Source: Kushneria phosphatilytica | GTDB lineage: Bacteria > Pseudomonadota > Gammaproteobacteria > Pseudomonadales > Halomonadaceae | Reading direction: 5' to 3' | Length of the DNA stretch: 64,000 nucleotides | Assembly (NCBI RefSeq): GCF_008247605.1 | Contig: NZ_CP043420.1 | Location: 2,976,001 to 3,040,000, forward strand | In this document: positions 27,042-35,639 of the stretch, one piece after another | How positions within the stretch are numbered: position 1 is the stretch's first letter | How the letters are laid out: every line of letters starts with the position of its first letter | Translations under genes and position numbers: made by a program | The notes under the pieces: generated by a model | Seen by the model: only the letters and a program-made list of their open reading frames with translations | Database searches by the model: none | Told to the model about the DNA's origin: nothing

Positions 27042-29969
27042 ATGAGCGATTTCATTCCCGGCCAGCGCTTCATCAGTGATGGCGAGGCCGATCTCGGGCT
27101 GGGTACCGTGCTCAACTGTGATCAGCGCAGCGTTACTGTTCTGTTCGCCGGTGGCGAGCAGACCCGGACCTACAGTGTCCGAGAGGCGCCTCTCACCCGA
27201 GTCGTATTCGGCAGTGGTGATCGTATCGAGACCGATGAGGGCGAAACCCTCATTGTCTCCCATGTCGAAGAGCAACACGGCATGTTGATCTATCACGGCG
27301 ATACCCGTGAGGGCGCATCCCGCCAGCTCCCGGAATCACGTATCAGTGACCGGATGCAGTTTCACCAGGCCCGCGACCGGTTGCTAACCGGCCAGCTCGA
27401 GCGCAACGATGCCTTCAATCTGCGTTATCGCAGCCTACAGCACCTGCAACGCATCGAGCGTCACCCAGCCTTCGGTCTCTCAGGGCCACGGATCGATCTC
27501 ATCGGGCATCAGTTGCATATTGCCGATGAGGTCAGCCATCGACGGCTGCCCCGCGTGCTGCTGGCTGACGAGGTCGGGCTGGGGAAGACCATCGAAGCCG
27601 GCCTGATCCTGCATCGACTGCTGTTGACCGGCCGTGTTCGCCGCGCTCTGGTGCTGGTCCCCGAAAGCCTGACCCATCAGTGGCTGGTAGAATTGCTGCG
27701 CCGCTTTTCGCTCGAAGTAACCCTGCTCGATGAAGCACAGAGTCGCGAGCTGGACACCGACAGCAACCCTTTCGAAAGCGGCCAGATCGTGCTCGCCAGC
27801 CAGCAATGGCTGTTTGCCGATGAGCACCGCCAGCGTCAGGCCAGAGAGGCCGGCTGGGATCTGTTGATCGTCGATGAGGCCCAGCATCTCCACTGGTCTC
27901 CGGAAGGTAGCGATCATGGTTACGCATGCGTCGCTGCACTGGCCGCCGGTATCAGTGGCGTGATGTTGCTGACGGCCACGCCCGAACAATCCGGCGCCAT
28001 GAGTCATTTTGCTCAGTTGCGCCTGCTTGATCCCGAGCGCTATCACGATTTCGATGCCTTCCAGGCAGAACAGAGCGGGCATGTCGCGATTGCCAATGCC
28101 GTGGAAGCCATCGAACACCTGCCCGATGAAAGCGCACGGGCTACCGTTGAAACCGCCAGCGATGACAGCGAAATACGGGAGCTGCTTGAACAGTTCGACA
28201 CCGCGACCGTCAGCGAACGTCCCGGGCTGCAGCAGCAATTGCGCCGTATCCTGCTCGATCGTTACGGCGTGGGGCGGGTGATGTTTCGCAACAGCCGTCG
28301 TCATGTTGGGGGCTTTCCCGAGCGACGACTGCATGTCGAAACGCTGGAGCTGCCCCAGGGCTATCGACGCACCCTGCGCCGCCTCGAACGTGACGAGGAT
28401 TACCTTGATGAGCTGTTGCTCGATACCGGCCTCAATCACCCCGATGTTCTGCTCTATCCTGAACTGACCTTCGAAGCATTGCGTCAGGAAGAGAGTGGCG
28501 AAGCGTGGTGGCGCTTCGATCCACGACTTGACTGGCTGCGCGGCTGGCTCAAGCAACACCCCGGTGAAAAGGCTCTGGTCTTGTGTCATCACGCCGACAC
28601 CGCACTGGAGCTGGCTGCTGGCCTGCAGGTGCTCAGCGGCCTTCATGTGCCGGTGTTCCACGAAGACATGAGCATTATCGAGCGTGACCGGGCGGCTGCG
28701 GCCTTTGCCGACGCCGACCGTGAAGATGGCAGCCCGCTACTGATCTGCTCCGAAATCGGTTCGGAAGGGCGCAATTTTCAGTTCTGCCACCATCTGATTC
28801 TGTTCGACCTGCCACCGCACCCCGATCAGCTCGAGCAGCGTATCGGACGTCTGGACCGTATCGGACAGCACCAGCCGATTGACATTCACGTCCCCACACT
28901 GGCCGGTTCGCCCGGAGAAGCTCTGATGCTGTGGTATCGTGATGCGCTGGAGGCTTTCACCCGCTCCCATGGACTGGGCAGTCATGTTTTCGAGCAGCAT
29001 GGCGATACCCTGTTCGATGCTCTGCTCGATCGCGAAGCACTGGACAGGCTTATCGGGGAAAGCCGAGCGTTACTGGAGCAGACCAGAGAAGAACGGGAAG
29101 CGGGGCGCGACCGATTGCTCGAGTATGGCGCCAATGATGAGCAGCACGCCGAGCGAATGATCAGCGCTGTCCGCGAACTCGACGAGGATGAACGTCTGGA
29201 CCGCTGGCTCGACCAGGCATTCGAGGTTTTTGGTATCGAGGTGCGGGGACTGGATGATGAGCTGCGTTACCTCTACCCCGGCCCACATATGCTGGAAGGC
29301 ATGCCGGGGCTGATTCGTGGCGAGGAAGGGTTCAGCGCAACCCGCTCGCGCGAAAAGGCGCTGGCCCGGGATGATGTCCAGCGACTCTCCTGGGAACATC
29401 CGCTGATCCGTGAAATGCTCTCCCGTGCTACCGAAGGCGCCCTCGGCAACGCCGCTCTGGCCTTGCTCGAGCATAGCGCCATTCCAGCCGGCCGGATCAT
29501 GATTGAAGCCATCTTCCGCACTCGAACCAGCGAGGCGCACCACCTCCATCCAGCACGCTTTCTACCACCGACTACGGTTCGGGTACTGCTTGACGAGTCC
29601 GGCCAGGAGCTCTCCGACAAGGTTTCCTTTGGCGGTCTGGCCAAAAGCCTGCGCAATATCAGAAAGGCAGCTGCCCGTGACCTGATTCGGGAACGTCATG
29701 AACTCCTGCGCCAATTGCTCGATCAGGCCGAGGGCGTGGCCAGCGAGCGGCTGACGCCGATTATCGAGCACGCCGGCAGTGACATGCATCGCGCTCTCGA
29801 AGCTGAAATCGAGCGACTACGAAGTTTGGCACAACGCAATCCCGATGTCCGGGAGGCCGAGATCGAAGCACTGATAACGGAGCGGGACACCCTGGCTGAA
29901 GCCATTGACGGAACCCGATTACAGCTCGATGCAGTGCGTGTCATCGTGACGGTGGAACCCCGGCGCTGA
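27042..29969 (+). CDS. rapA: RNA polymerase-associated ATPase RapA
   Basis: A 975-residue Swi2/Snf2 protein that recycles RNA polymerase. The N-terminal Tudor-like domains start FIPGQRFISDGEADLGLGTV; the helicase core has DEVGLGKTIEAG (Walker A), VDEAQH (Walker B) and the C-terminal lobe motif RIGRLDRIGQ. Length is close to that of E. coli RapA (968). The start at 27042 is preceded by GAGG. It converges with yfcH, with only 11 bp between stops and no clear terminator. Confidence 0.97.
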   Translation: MSDFIPGQRFISDGEADLGLGTVLNCDQRSVTVLFAGGEQTRTYSVREAPLTRVVFGSGDRIETDEGETLIVSHVEEQHGMLIYHGDTREGASRQLPESRISDRMQFHQARDRLLTGQLERNDAFNLRYRSLQHLQRIERHPAFGLSGPRIDLIGHQLHIADEVSHRRLPRVLLADEVGLGKTIEAGLILHRLLLTGRVRRALVLVPESLTHQWLVELLRRFSLEVTLLDEAQSRELDTDSNPFESGQIVLASQQWLFADEHRQRQAREAGWDLLIVDEAQHLHWSPEGSDHGYACVAALAAGISGVMLLTATPEQSGAMSHFAQLRLLDPERYHDFDAFQAEQSGHVAIANAVEAIEHLPDESARATVETASDDSEIRELLEQFDTATVSERPGLQQQLRRILLDRYGVGRVMFRNSRRHVGGFPERRLHVETLELPQGYRRTLRRLERDEDYLDELLLDTGLNHPDVLLYPELTFEALRQEESGEAWWRFDPRLDWLRGWLKQHPGEKALVLCHHADTALELAAGLQVLSGLHVPVFHEDMSIIERDRAAAAFADADREDGSPLLICSEIGSEGRNFQFCHHLILFDLPPHPDQLEQRIGRLDRIGQHQPIDIHVPTLAGSPGEALMLWYRDALEAFTRSHGLGSHVFEQHGDTLFDALLDREALDRLIGESRALLEQTREEREAGRDRLLEYGANDEQHAERMISAVRELDEDERLDRWLDQAFEVFGIEVRGLDDELRYLYPGPHMLEGMPGLIRGEEGFSATRSREKALARDDVQRLSWEHPLIREMLSRATEGALGNAALALLEHSAIPAGRIMIEAIFRTRTSEAHHLHPARFLPPTTVRVLLDESGQELSDKVSFGGLAKSLRNIRKAAARDLIRERHELLRQLLDQAEGVASERLTPIIEHAGSDMHRALEAEIERLRSLAQRNPDVREAEIEALITERDTLAEAIDGTRLQLDAVRVIVTVEPRR

Positions 29970-29980
29970 CGCCAGGGTGT

Positions 29981-30883
29981 TCAACGCTGACGCTTGACAA
30001 TTTGTGCCAGTGCCTGGTCCAGCTCGGGATAGCGGAAAGTAAAACCGGCCGCTTCCAATCGAGCTGGCACCATGCGCGCCCCGGTCAATAGCAGACGTGA
30101 CATTTCGCCCAGTGCCAGTTCGATCACGCTGCCCGGCACGGTAAACAGGGCCGGTCGATTGAGCTGATCCGCCAGTGTGCGAGTAAAGGTCTCATTGGTG
30201 ACCGGATGCGGTGCCCCGGCGTTGAAGGCGCCAGCGAGATCCTCACGGGTCAGCAGGAAATCGATCGCCCTCACCAGATCTTCCCGATGGATCCAGGGCA
30301 TATACTGCGACCCTTCGCCTACCTTGCCGCCGAAGCCAAAGCGAAACATCGGCAGCATTGGTTTGAGCATACCGCCATCACGATCAAGGACCAGGCCTAT
30401 CCGGGTAATGGCGACCCGCACCCCGTGCTCTTCCAGCCGGAGCGCCTCTTTCTCCCAGATCCGACAGAGCTGATGCGCGAATTCATCATGAGGCTCGGTT
30501 TCCTCCGTGACTTCGCGCTCGCCCTGATCTCCGTAGTACCCCATGGCAGAGGCCGATATCAGCACTTTCGGTGGTGTGGACAGGCGCTGGCAGAGTTCGT
30601 TGAGTGAACGGGTAGCTTCAACACGGGAGTCGATCAGGCGCTGCTTCTGCTCTTCGCTCCAGCGCTTGTCGAAAATCGGCTCGCCCGCCAGATTGATCAT
30701 GGCATCGATGGTGTCGTTTTCGAATTCAAGAGCACTGCCATGCGCTGTGACCGGCACCCCAATGGTGCCGGCAGCCTCGTTGGGGTGACGGCTGACCACC
30801 AGCAATTCGTGAGACTGTTCATGAAGATGCCGACACAGGGCCTGGCCGACGAACCCGGTCGCTCCAGTGAGCAGAATGCGCAT
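29981..30883 (-). CDS. yfcH: TIGR01777-type SDR epimerase-like protein YfcH
   Basis: A 300-residue extended short-chain dehydrogenase-fold protein with the NADP-binding motif LLTGATGFVGQ, INLAGEPIFDKRW and the SAMGYYGDQGEREVTE region that define the YfcH group. The reaction is unknown; a DUF1731-like C-terminus (VPARLEAAGFTFRYPELDQAL) is present. Family members are often found close to photolyase or light-response genes in Pseudomonas; here it lies about 3 kb from phr on the other strand. Confidence 0.88.
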   Translation of the reverse strand: MRILLTGATGFVGQALCRHLHEQSHELLVVSRHPNEAAGTIGVPVTAHGSALEFENDTIDAMINLAGEPIFDKRWSEEQKQRLIDSRVEATRSLNELCQRLSTPPKVLISASAMGYYGDQGEREVTEETEPHDEFAHQLCRIWEKEALRLEEHGVRVAITRIGLVLDRDGGMLKPMLPMFRFGFGGKVGEGSQYMPWIHREDLVRAIDFLLTREDLAGAFNAGAPHPVTNETFTRTLADQLNRPALFTVPGSVIELALGEMSRLLLTGARMVPARLEAAGFTFRYPELDQALAQIVKRQR

Positions 30884-31213
30884 GTCATGCCCTCCGCAAC
30901 AGAAATATCAAAATGAACGCTCTTATTGGCGAGACGTTACGCTTTCTCCCGAGTCTAGGCAGTCATGCGCCTTGCAGCGAATGCAGTCGAGTCAAAACAG
31001 CGTGGAACACCTGCTCGCTCTCCTGACCTCATGACAACGTCCAAAACGCCGGCAGCGTTTCAGACTGTCGAAAAGATGCCGATACTGTTGGGCGAACCAT
31101 GGCTTAAGAAAATATTAAGAGATACAATATGTCCAAATCGTTAACCGCCTAACAAACGACATATATGCAATAGAGAAGCTCCCCCAGCAAAGGGCTTCCT
31201 TGCTGCGAGCAGT
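30884..31213. other. 330-bp divergent intergenic region, partly AT-rich
   Basis: Separates yfcH from the kinase-like gene. The part from about 31105 to 31180 is clearly richer in A and T than its surroundings (AAGAAAATATTAAGAGATACAA) and may hold the promoter of the kinase-like gene, with TACAAT at 31123-31128 as a -10 candidate. No gene or repeat seen. Confidence 0.45.
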
Positions 31214-32236
31214 ATGCTGATGATTGACCATGAAACACTGACCGGCCGACATTCATTCCGCCCCCGCTTCCTGAAAACCCTCTTTTCGGGTCCTTTCGTC
31301 TTTTCCGACTCCGGCTGGCAGTGGTGGCTTCACGGCAGCGAAGCCGAAGCGGCAGCGCGTCTGATGGACAGCCATCAGCGAGGTGGCCATCCGACGCAAC
31401 TCGTCATGCTCAGGAACTACAAGGGTCGACAGGCTTTTCGTCTGAACATCGACCCACTGCCCTGCTTTGCCAAGGAAGTGGCAATGACCTCGCTGAGAAC
31501 GCGTATCGGCGCCCTGCTGGGGAGAAGCAATGTACTGCTGCGCTATGATCACGGTACGGCAGAAACCCGCCACAATCTTTTTTTGGACAGCCACACCCCG
31601 AATGGCGTCAGAACCCTGGCGCTGGGAGAACGCGTACGTCACGGCCTGCCAGACCGCCAAATCCTTATTCATGAATATCTGAGCGGCTGGCGACCACTTG
31701 GCGAAGTCTGGCAATCAACCGAACAGGTTGACGACCGAAAGGGACTGATCAATCGTCTCGAGGCGCTGTTAAGAGAGCTGTATACCCATCGTATCTGTCA
31801 TCTCGATCTCAATGCGGGGCACATCATGGTTCCCGAGGACCCATCGATCCCCATGCGAGTGATCGATTGCGGGCGGATGTGCACCTCGGTCAGGAATCCA
31901 CTCATCGCCACCGCCCTGCATGTTGGCAAGTTGATGCGTGATCTTGGAGATCCATCGCAGGGAGTTTCGGGGCGTCATGAGCAGGCGCGAAACATCTTCG
32001 GTAACATCGCCGGCGAGGCGGTCGAAGCCCCGCGAGCGCAACAGATTCTGCTGATGGCCTGCCACTACCGAATCAGCAAGAGAGTCAGCAAGCGTCGACT
32101 GGTGATGAACGCTTCACAAAAGGCGCTCGATCTGGCTGCCTTCGAAGCGCGCTTGCTGACTGATCATAGAAACCGGGCGCTCTTACCATTAACTGCCCGG
32201 AATGCCCTGCCCGCCCGGGCTTCGAGCCCACCGTAA
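31214..32236 (+). CDS. Orphan LPS-kinase-like (WaaP/InaA-type) protein
   Basis: A 340-residue protein with a protein-kinase-like fold. A nucleotide Lys is likely at K87 (CFAKEVA). The catalytic loop reads H196-L-D198-L-N-A-G-H203-I-M-V, with His in place of the usual Asn, as in WaaP/InaA-type LPS kinases. The metal Asp is D218 in VIDCGRM. There is no signal peptide or membrane segment. Phosphorylation of lipid A core sugar or another envelope glycan is inferred from the fold only. No LPS gene is next to it. The ribosome-binding site is poor; the second in-frame ATG at 31220 is also possible. Confidence 0.65.
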   Translation: MLMIDHETLTGRHSFRPRFLKTLFSGPFVFSDSGWQWWLHGSEAEAAARLMDSHQRGGHPTQLVMLRNYKGRQAFRLNIDPLPCFAKEVAMTSLRTRIGALLGRSNVLLRYDHGTAETRHNLFLDSHTPNGVRTLALGERVRHGLPDRQILIHEYLSGWRPLGEVWQSTEQVDDRKGLINRLEALLRELYTHRICHLDLNAGHIMVPEDPSIPMRVIDCGRMCTSVRNPLIATALHVGKLMRDLGDPSQGVSGRHEQARNIFGNIAGEAVEAPRAQQILLMACHYRISKRVSKRRLVMNASQKALDLAAFEARLLTDHRNRALLPLTARNALPARASSPP

Positions 32237-32357
32237 AGCGAACAGGATTAAAGAGAAACATACGGATCAGGCAGACGGATTACCGCACCAATCGGGTGCT
32301 TTCGAATGAATTGAACTGATCCCGGGATGGGCATAAAGCCACAGGGTAATATGGCGC

Positions 32358-32374
32358 TATACAAGATCTGTACA
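32358..32374 (+). promoter_or_regulatory. Possible LitR/CarH-type 11-bp direct repeat
   Basis: TATACA (32358-32363) and TGTACA (32369-32374), starts 11 bp apart, matching the T-N2-ACA half-site repeat known for CarH. Only two repeats, and about 235 bp from the cbiX start, so weak evidence. Confidence 0.3.
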
Positions 32375-32534
32375 TGAAGCATCAGACCATACCAGGGGCT
32401 TTGCGAATTGATGTATCGCCCATGACGCACGGTTCTGTAACCGCTATGATCACTCTCCAGAGCGAAGCCTACCATTGCAATGAATACTGACGTACAGGAT
32501 CGGGACAGGTTTTTCCTGCCGTCAATGACACGGG

Positions 32535-32562
32535 CTGACAGTCATTCGACAATGTCTATTAT
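32535..32562 (+). promoter_or_regulatory. Promoter of cbiX
   Basis: CTGACA (32535-32540), 16-bp spacer and TATTAT (32557-32562), each one mismatch from consensus, about 47 bp upstream of the GTG start. Confidence 0.55.
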
Positions 32563-32609
32563 TCAACCCTGTCGGTAACGCGGTCACGTCATGACCCCGG
32601 AGAATATAC

Positions 32610-33011
32610 GTGAACAAAGCCCTGATACTACTTGCCCACGGTTCTACTGACCCGCGCTGGCAGGCCCCCTTTCAGGCCATGGAAGAACATGTTCGGGCTC
32701 GCATGAACATGCCGGTAAGGCTGGCCAATATGGAACTCTGCGATCCTCTGCTCGAGGATGTGGTGGCCCACCTGGCCAGTGAAAACATGCGACACATCGA
32801 TATACTGCCGCTATTTTTCGCTGCCGGGCGCCATCTACGCGAAGATGTCCCCGGCCAACTGAAAGCGCTCCGCGAAGCTCATCCGTCAGTCTCAATGGAT
32901 CTACTGGATCCGGTTGGGCAGCATCCAGCTTTCATCGAAGCCGTTGTTCATATCGTGGAATCACGCGATACGGACTCGACACTTGTACAAGACGGCTCCC
33001 ATGTACAATAA
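32610..33011 (+). CDS. cbiX: CbiX/SirB-type sirohydrochlorin chelatase family protein
   Basis: A 133-residue single-domain class II chelatase. The N-terminal His of LLAHGSTDPRW and the second His in LPLFFAAGRHLREDVP are the two metal-binding residues of the family, which inserts cobalt (or iron) into sirohydrochlorin on the way to cobalamin or siroheme. Start is GTG with GGAG 8 bases upstream. The last 14 or so residues lie beyond the conserved fold, and their codons contain the operator-like repeat of the next gene. No other cobalamin gene is in the window. Confidence 0.85.
   Translation: MNKALILLAHGSTDPRWQAPFQAMEEHVRARMNMPVRLANMELCDPLLEDVVAHLASENMRHIDILPLFFAAGRHLREDVPGQLKALREAHPSVSMDLLDPVGQHPAFIEAVVHIVESRDTDSTLVQDGSHVQ
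32983..33009 (+). promoter_or_regulatory. Class II LitR (PplR)-type direct repeat over a promoter
   Basis: TGTACA (32984-32989), exactly 12 bases, TGTACA (33002-33007). It fits T(G/A)TACA-N12-TGTA(C/T)A, the PplR1 binding consensus I recall from P. putida. TTGTAC (32983-32988) and TACAAT (33004-33009) overlap the two repeats and could be -35 and -10 of the regulator gene, although the 15-bp spacing is short. The site lies in the last codons of cbiX, 170 bp before the regulator start. Confidence 0.6.
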
Positions 33012-33136
33012 TTACTGTCACACGATCAAGGGGAATACCACTCACTAGTTGGTATTCACTTACGGCTTGTGAAGCGGTAATAAAGCACTCAAGCCCAATA
33101 CTACGCTAATTATCCTTCTGCACAGGATTCTTCTTT

Positions 33137-33153
33137 TCTACAGAGGCTGTACA
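33137..33153 (+). promoter_or_regulatory. Second LitR/CarH-like half-site pair
   Basis: TCTACA (33137-33142) and TGTACA (33148-33153), 11 bp apart, ending 25 bp before the regulator ATG. May add autoregulation as a road-block; chance occurrence is possible. Confidence 0.35.
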
Positions 33154-33178
33154 GAAGTGGAGGAGGTCTGGTCACGCC

Positions 33179-34123
33179 ATGACAGAGCACCTGAGCGAAG
33201 CCGCCGGTGGTCCCCTGTATCCGATTCGCGAGGTCTCGCGGCTGACCGGCGTCAACTCCGTTACCCTGCGCGCCTGGGAGCGGCGCTACGGGTTGATTCA
33301 ACCAAGGCGCACACCCAAGGGACACCGCCTGTACGCTCGCGAGGATATCGAGCGGGTTGAACGCATACTGCAATGGCTCAATCGCGGCGTGCCGGTCAGC
33401 CAGGTCAGTGATCTGCTTGACCGTAACGCCACCAGCAGCGTTACGTCTGCTCCCAGGGAAACTACCGGTTCGATTGAGGCTGACTGGCAGCATCAGGCTC
33501 AGGAAGCGGTAATGGCTGTCGAGACCTTCGATGTGCCGCGGCTGGACACCCTCTTTACTCGCAGTATGGGGCTTTACCCGGTACATACGGCCATTTCCAG
33601 ACTATGGCGACCTGTGGTCGAGCAGCTGGAGACGCGCTGGCAGAATACACCCGATGGTTGCGCCCAGCGCCACTTTTTTGAGTCCTTCCTGCGTACCCGG
33701 CTGGGGCTGAGACTCTATCATGGCAATCTTGAGCATAATGAGCCGAAGCTGCTGATGAGCCGGTTACCTGATGATCCCAGCCTGCTATGGCTGTTGCTGT
33801 TGGCCTTCACGGCCAGCAGCGGTGGCTTCAACATCACCTTTTTTGATGCACCTGTGCCGCTCGGCCAACTGCCCATGACGGCTCGACGCATTAACGCCCA
33901 GGCTGTGCTGTTGGCAGGCGGAACAACTGATCGTACCGGCGAAACGCGTAGCGCTCTGTTTGACCTGCGCTCGCAGCTCGACGCCCCCTTGTGCATCTGC
34001 GGGCCCTTTGCACGTGACAGCGAACAGGATTGCAGTACACATGACCTGCTGGCACTGGACGACGATCCTGCTCAGGCAGTCAGTCAGTTGCGCGCTCTGA
34101 TCAATCACCCGATAGCGGGCTGA
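33179..34123 (+). CDS. LitR/CarH-family MerR regulator with degenerate cobalamin-binding domain
   Basis: A 314-residue regulator. Residues 13-80 are a MerR helix-turn-helix (YPIREVSRLTGVNSVTLRAWERRYGL, then RRTPKGHRLY) of LitR/CarH type. Residues about 105-300 have the layout of the helix bundle and Rossmann cobalamin-binding domains. In the W-x9-EH motif W154 and H165 are kept but Glu is Arg (R164), and the E/D-x-H-x2-G motif with the lower axial His is missing near 203-216 (LLLLAFTASSGG). It therefore probably does not bind adenosylcobalamin and resembles class II LitR of Pseudomonas. Ribosome-binding site GGAGGAGG. It is followed by phr, its likely target, and preceded by the matching direct repeat. 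Confidence 0.85.
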   Translation: MTEHLSEAAGGPLYPIREVSRLTGVNSVTLRAWERRYGLIQPRRTPKGHRLYAREDIERVERILQWLNRGVPVSQVSDLLDRNATSSVTSAPRETTGSIEADWQHQAQEAVMAVETFDVPRLDTLFTRSMGLYPVHTAISRLWRPVVEQLETRWQNTPDGCAQRHFFESFLRTRLGLRLYHGNLEHNEPKLLMSRLPDDPSLLWLLLLAFTASSGGFNITFFDAPVPLGQLPMTARRINAQAVLLAGGTTDRTGETRSALFDLRSQLDAPLCICGPFARDSEQDCSTHDLLALDDDPAQAVSQLRALINHPIAG

Positions 34124-34214
34124 ACAATCGCAGGAGAAGCGAACAGGCCACGCCTCGTTCGCTTCCCGGTATCGGCCACGCCGATATCCTGTCAGCACTG
34201 TAGTGGGGTGTCTC

Positions 34215-35639
34215 TTGGCTTCGCGGCAACTTGTCTGGTTTCGCACCGATCTTCGGACCATTGATCACACGGCACTTGCTCATGCTGCCGAGCAGGGGCC
34301 TGTCATCGGCGTCATCGTGAGAACACTCAAGCAGTGGCGCAATCATGGACACGGCGCCAACAAGCTCGACTTCTGGCAGCGTGGCATCGGTGCCCTGGCC
34401 GAGCAGCTCAAGGCCTTGCGCATCCCTCTTGAAATCCTGGACGCCGACACCTTTGACAGCACGCCCACCAGCCTGCTGAAACTGGCGCGTGAGTTACAGG
34501 TCGAAGCACTGCACTTCAATGACGAGTACGGACTCAACGAGCAACAGCGTGATCGTAGCGTGCAGGCGAAATTCTCGGAAGTCGGCATCGCTGTCCACCG
34601 CTATACCGATCAGGTCCTTTTCACCCCCGGCACTCTGAAGACTGGAAGCGGCGACTATTATTCTGTCTTTACGCCCTTTCTCAAGGCATGGCTCAAGCAA
34701 ATCAGTGCCACTCAACTTGCTCAGCGAGAAGCGCCTACCCGCCAGGCGCCACTGTCGGATGTTACTACCGATCAGCTGCCAGCATTGCCCGAACGCGATC
34801 AAACGACTTCCTCGATCCGCGAATTCTGGCCCGCCGGAGAAGAGGCGGCTGCTGATCGTCTGGCCAGCTTCCTCGATGCCCGAGCCAACCATTACAAGGA
34901 GTACAGGGATTTCCCGGAGACCGCCGCGACCAGCGAGCTCTCTCCTTATATTGCGCTGGGCATGATCTCACCGCGTCAGTGCATCAATGCCGCGGCTGCC
35001 CGCAATCATGGGCACCTGGGGGATGGCGATAAAAACCTCACCAGCTGGATCAGCGAACTCGTATGGCGCGAGTTTTACCAGCATCTGTTGGTCGGTTATC
35101 CACGCCTGAGCCGAGGCGAACCCTACAAGCTTGAGACCCGCCGAGTGCCCTGGCGGGACAATGACGAAGATTTTTCCGCCTGGTGTGAAGGAAGAACCGG
35201 TTATCCGCTGGTAGATGCTGCCATGAAACAACTGACCAGCCGGGGGTGGATGCATAACCGGTTACGCATGGTCACTGCCATGTTTCTTACCAAGCATTTA
35301 CTGATCCACTGGCATCGCGGCGAACAGTTCTTTCTGAAGCATCTGGTCGATGGCGAACTCGGCTCCAACAATGGCGGTTGGCAGTGGGCGGCCTCTACCG
35401 GCACCGATGCCGCACCCTATTTTCGAATATTCAACCCCACCACCCAGGCCAGGCGTTTTGATCCCGAGGGGGAGTTTATCGCTCGTTATCTCCCGGAACT
35501 GGCCGATCTTTCACCACGTGACCGGCATGACCCCAAGCCGCAACAGCGTCGGGAAATCGGCTATCCGGACCCCATTGTTGATCACCGTGCCGCTCGTCAG
35601 CGCGCGCTCGACGCCTTCAGTTCGTCCAGCGATGACTGA
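34215..35639 (+). CDS. phrB: Deoxyribodipyrimidine (CPD) photolyase
   Basis: A class I photolyase of about 474 residues that repairs cyclobutane dimers with blue light. The photolyase alpha/beta domain starts QLVWFRTDLR; the FAD domain includes WISELVWREFYQHL, GYPLVDAAMKQL, GWMHNRLRM and NNGGWQWAASTGTDAAPYFRIFNP-type segments holding the three electron-transfer Trp. The start is uncertain: TTG at 34215 gives MASRQLVWF and fits the family; a GTG at 34203 is the alternative. It lies 91 bp after the LitR-like gene on the same strand, with no terminator between, so shared transcription is likely. Confidence 0.94.
   Translation: MASRQLVWFRTDLRTIDHTALAHAAEQGPVIGVIVRTLKQWRNHGHGANKLDFWQRGIGALAEQLKALRIPLEILDADTFDSTPTSLLKLARELQVEALHFNDEYGLNEQQRDRSVQAKFSEVGIAVHRYTDQVLFTPGTLKTGSGDYYSVFTPFLKAWLKQISATQLAQREAPTRQAPLSDVTTDQLPALPERDQTTSSIREFWPAGEEAAADRLASFLDARANHYKEYRDFPETAATSELSPYIALGMISPRQCINAAAARNHGHLGDGDKNLTSWISELVWREFYQHLLVGYPRLSRGEPYKLETRRVPWRDNDEDFSAWCEGRTGYPLVDAAMKQLTSRGWMHNRLRMVTAMFLTKHLLIHWHRGEQFFLKHLVDGELGSNNGGWQWAASTGTDAAPYFRIFNPTTQARRFDPEGEFIARYLPELADLSPRDRHDPKPQQRREIGYPDPIVDHRAARQRALDAFSSSSDD

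Larger units (their letters stand above)
32237..32609. other. 373-bp intergenic region upstream of cbiX
   Basis: No supported gene. It holds a promoter-like sequence for cbiX (see 32535-32562) and, further upstream, TATACA-N5-TGTACA (32358-32374), two T-N2-ACA half-sites 11 bp apart like the ones bound by CarH-type regulators. Confidence 0.5.

Noticed and set aside
32248..32475. A 75-codon minus-strand open frame in the cbiX upstream gap
   Set aside because: No ribosome-binding site, no known sequence, and it covers the possible regulatory repeats.
33179..34123. A true adenosylcobalamin photoreceptor (CarH)
   Set aside because: The axial His motif is missing and Glu of the W-x9-EH motif is Arg, so B12 sensing is unlikely.
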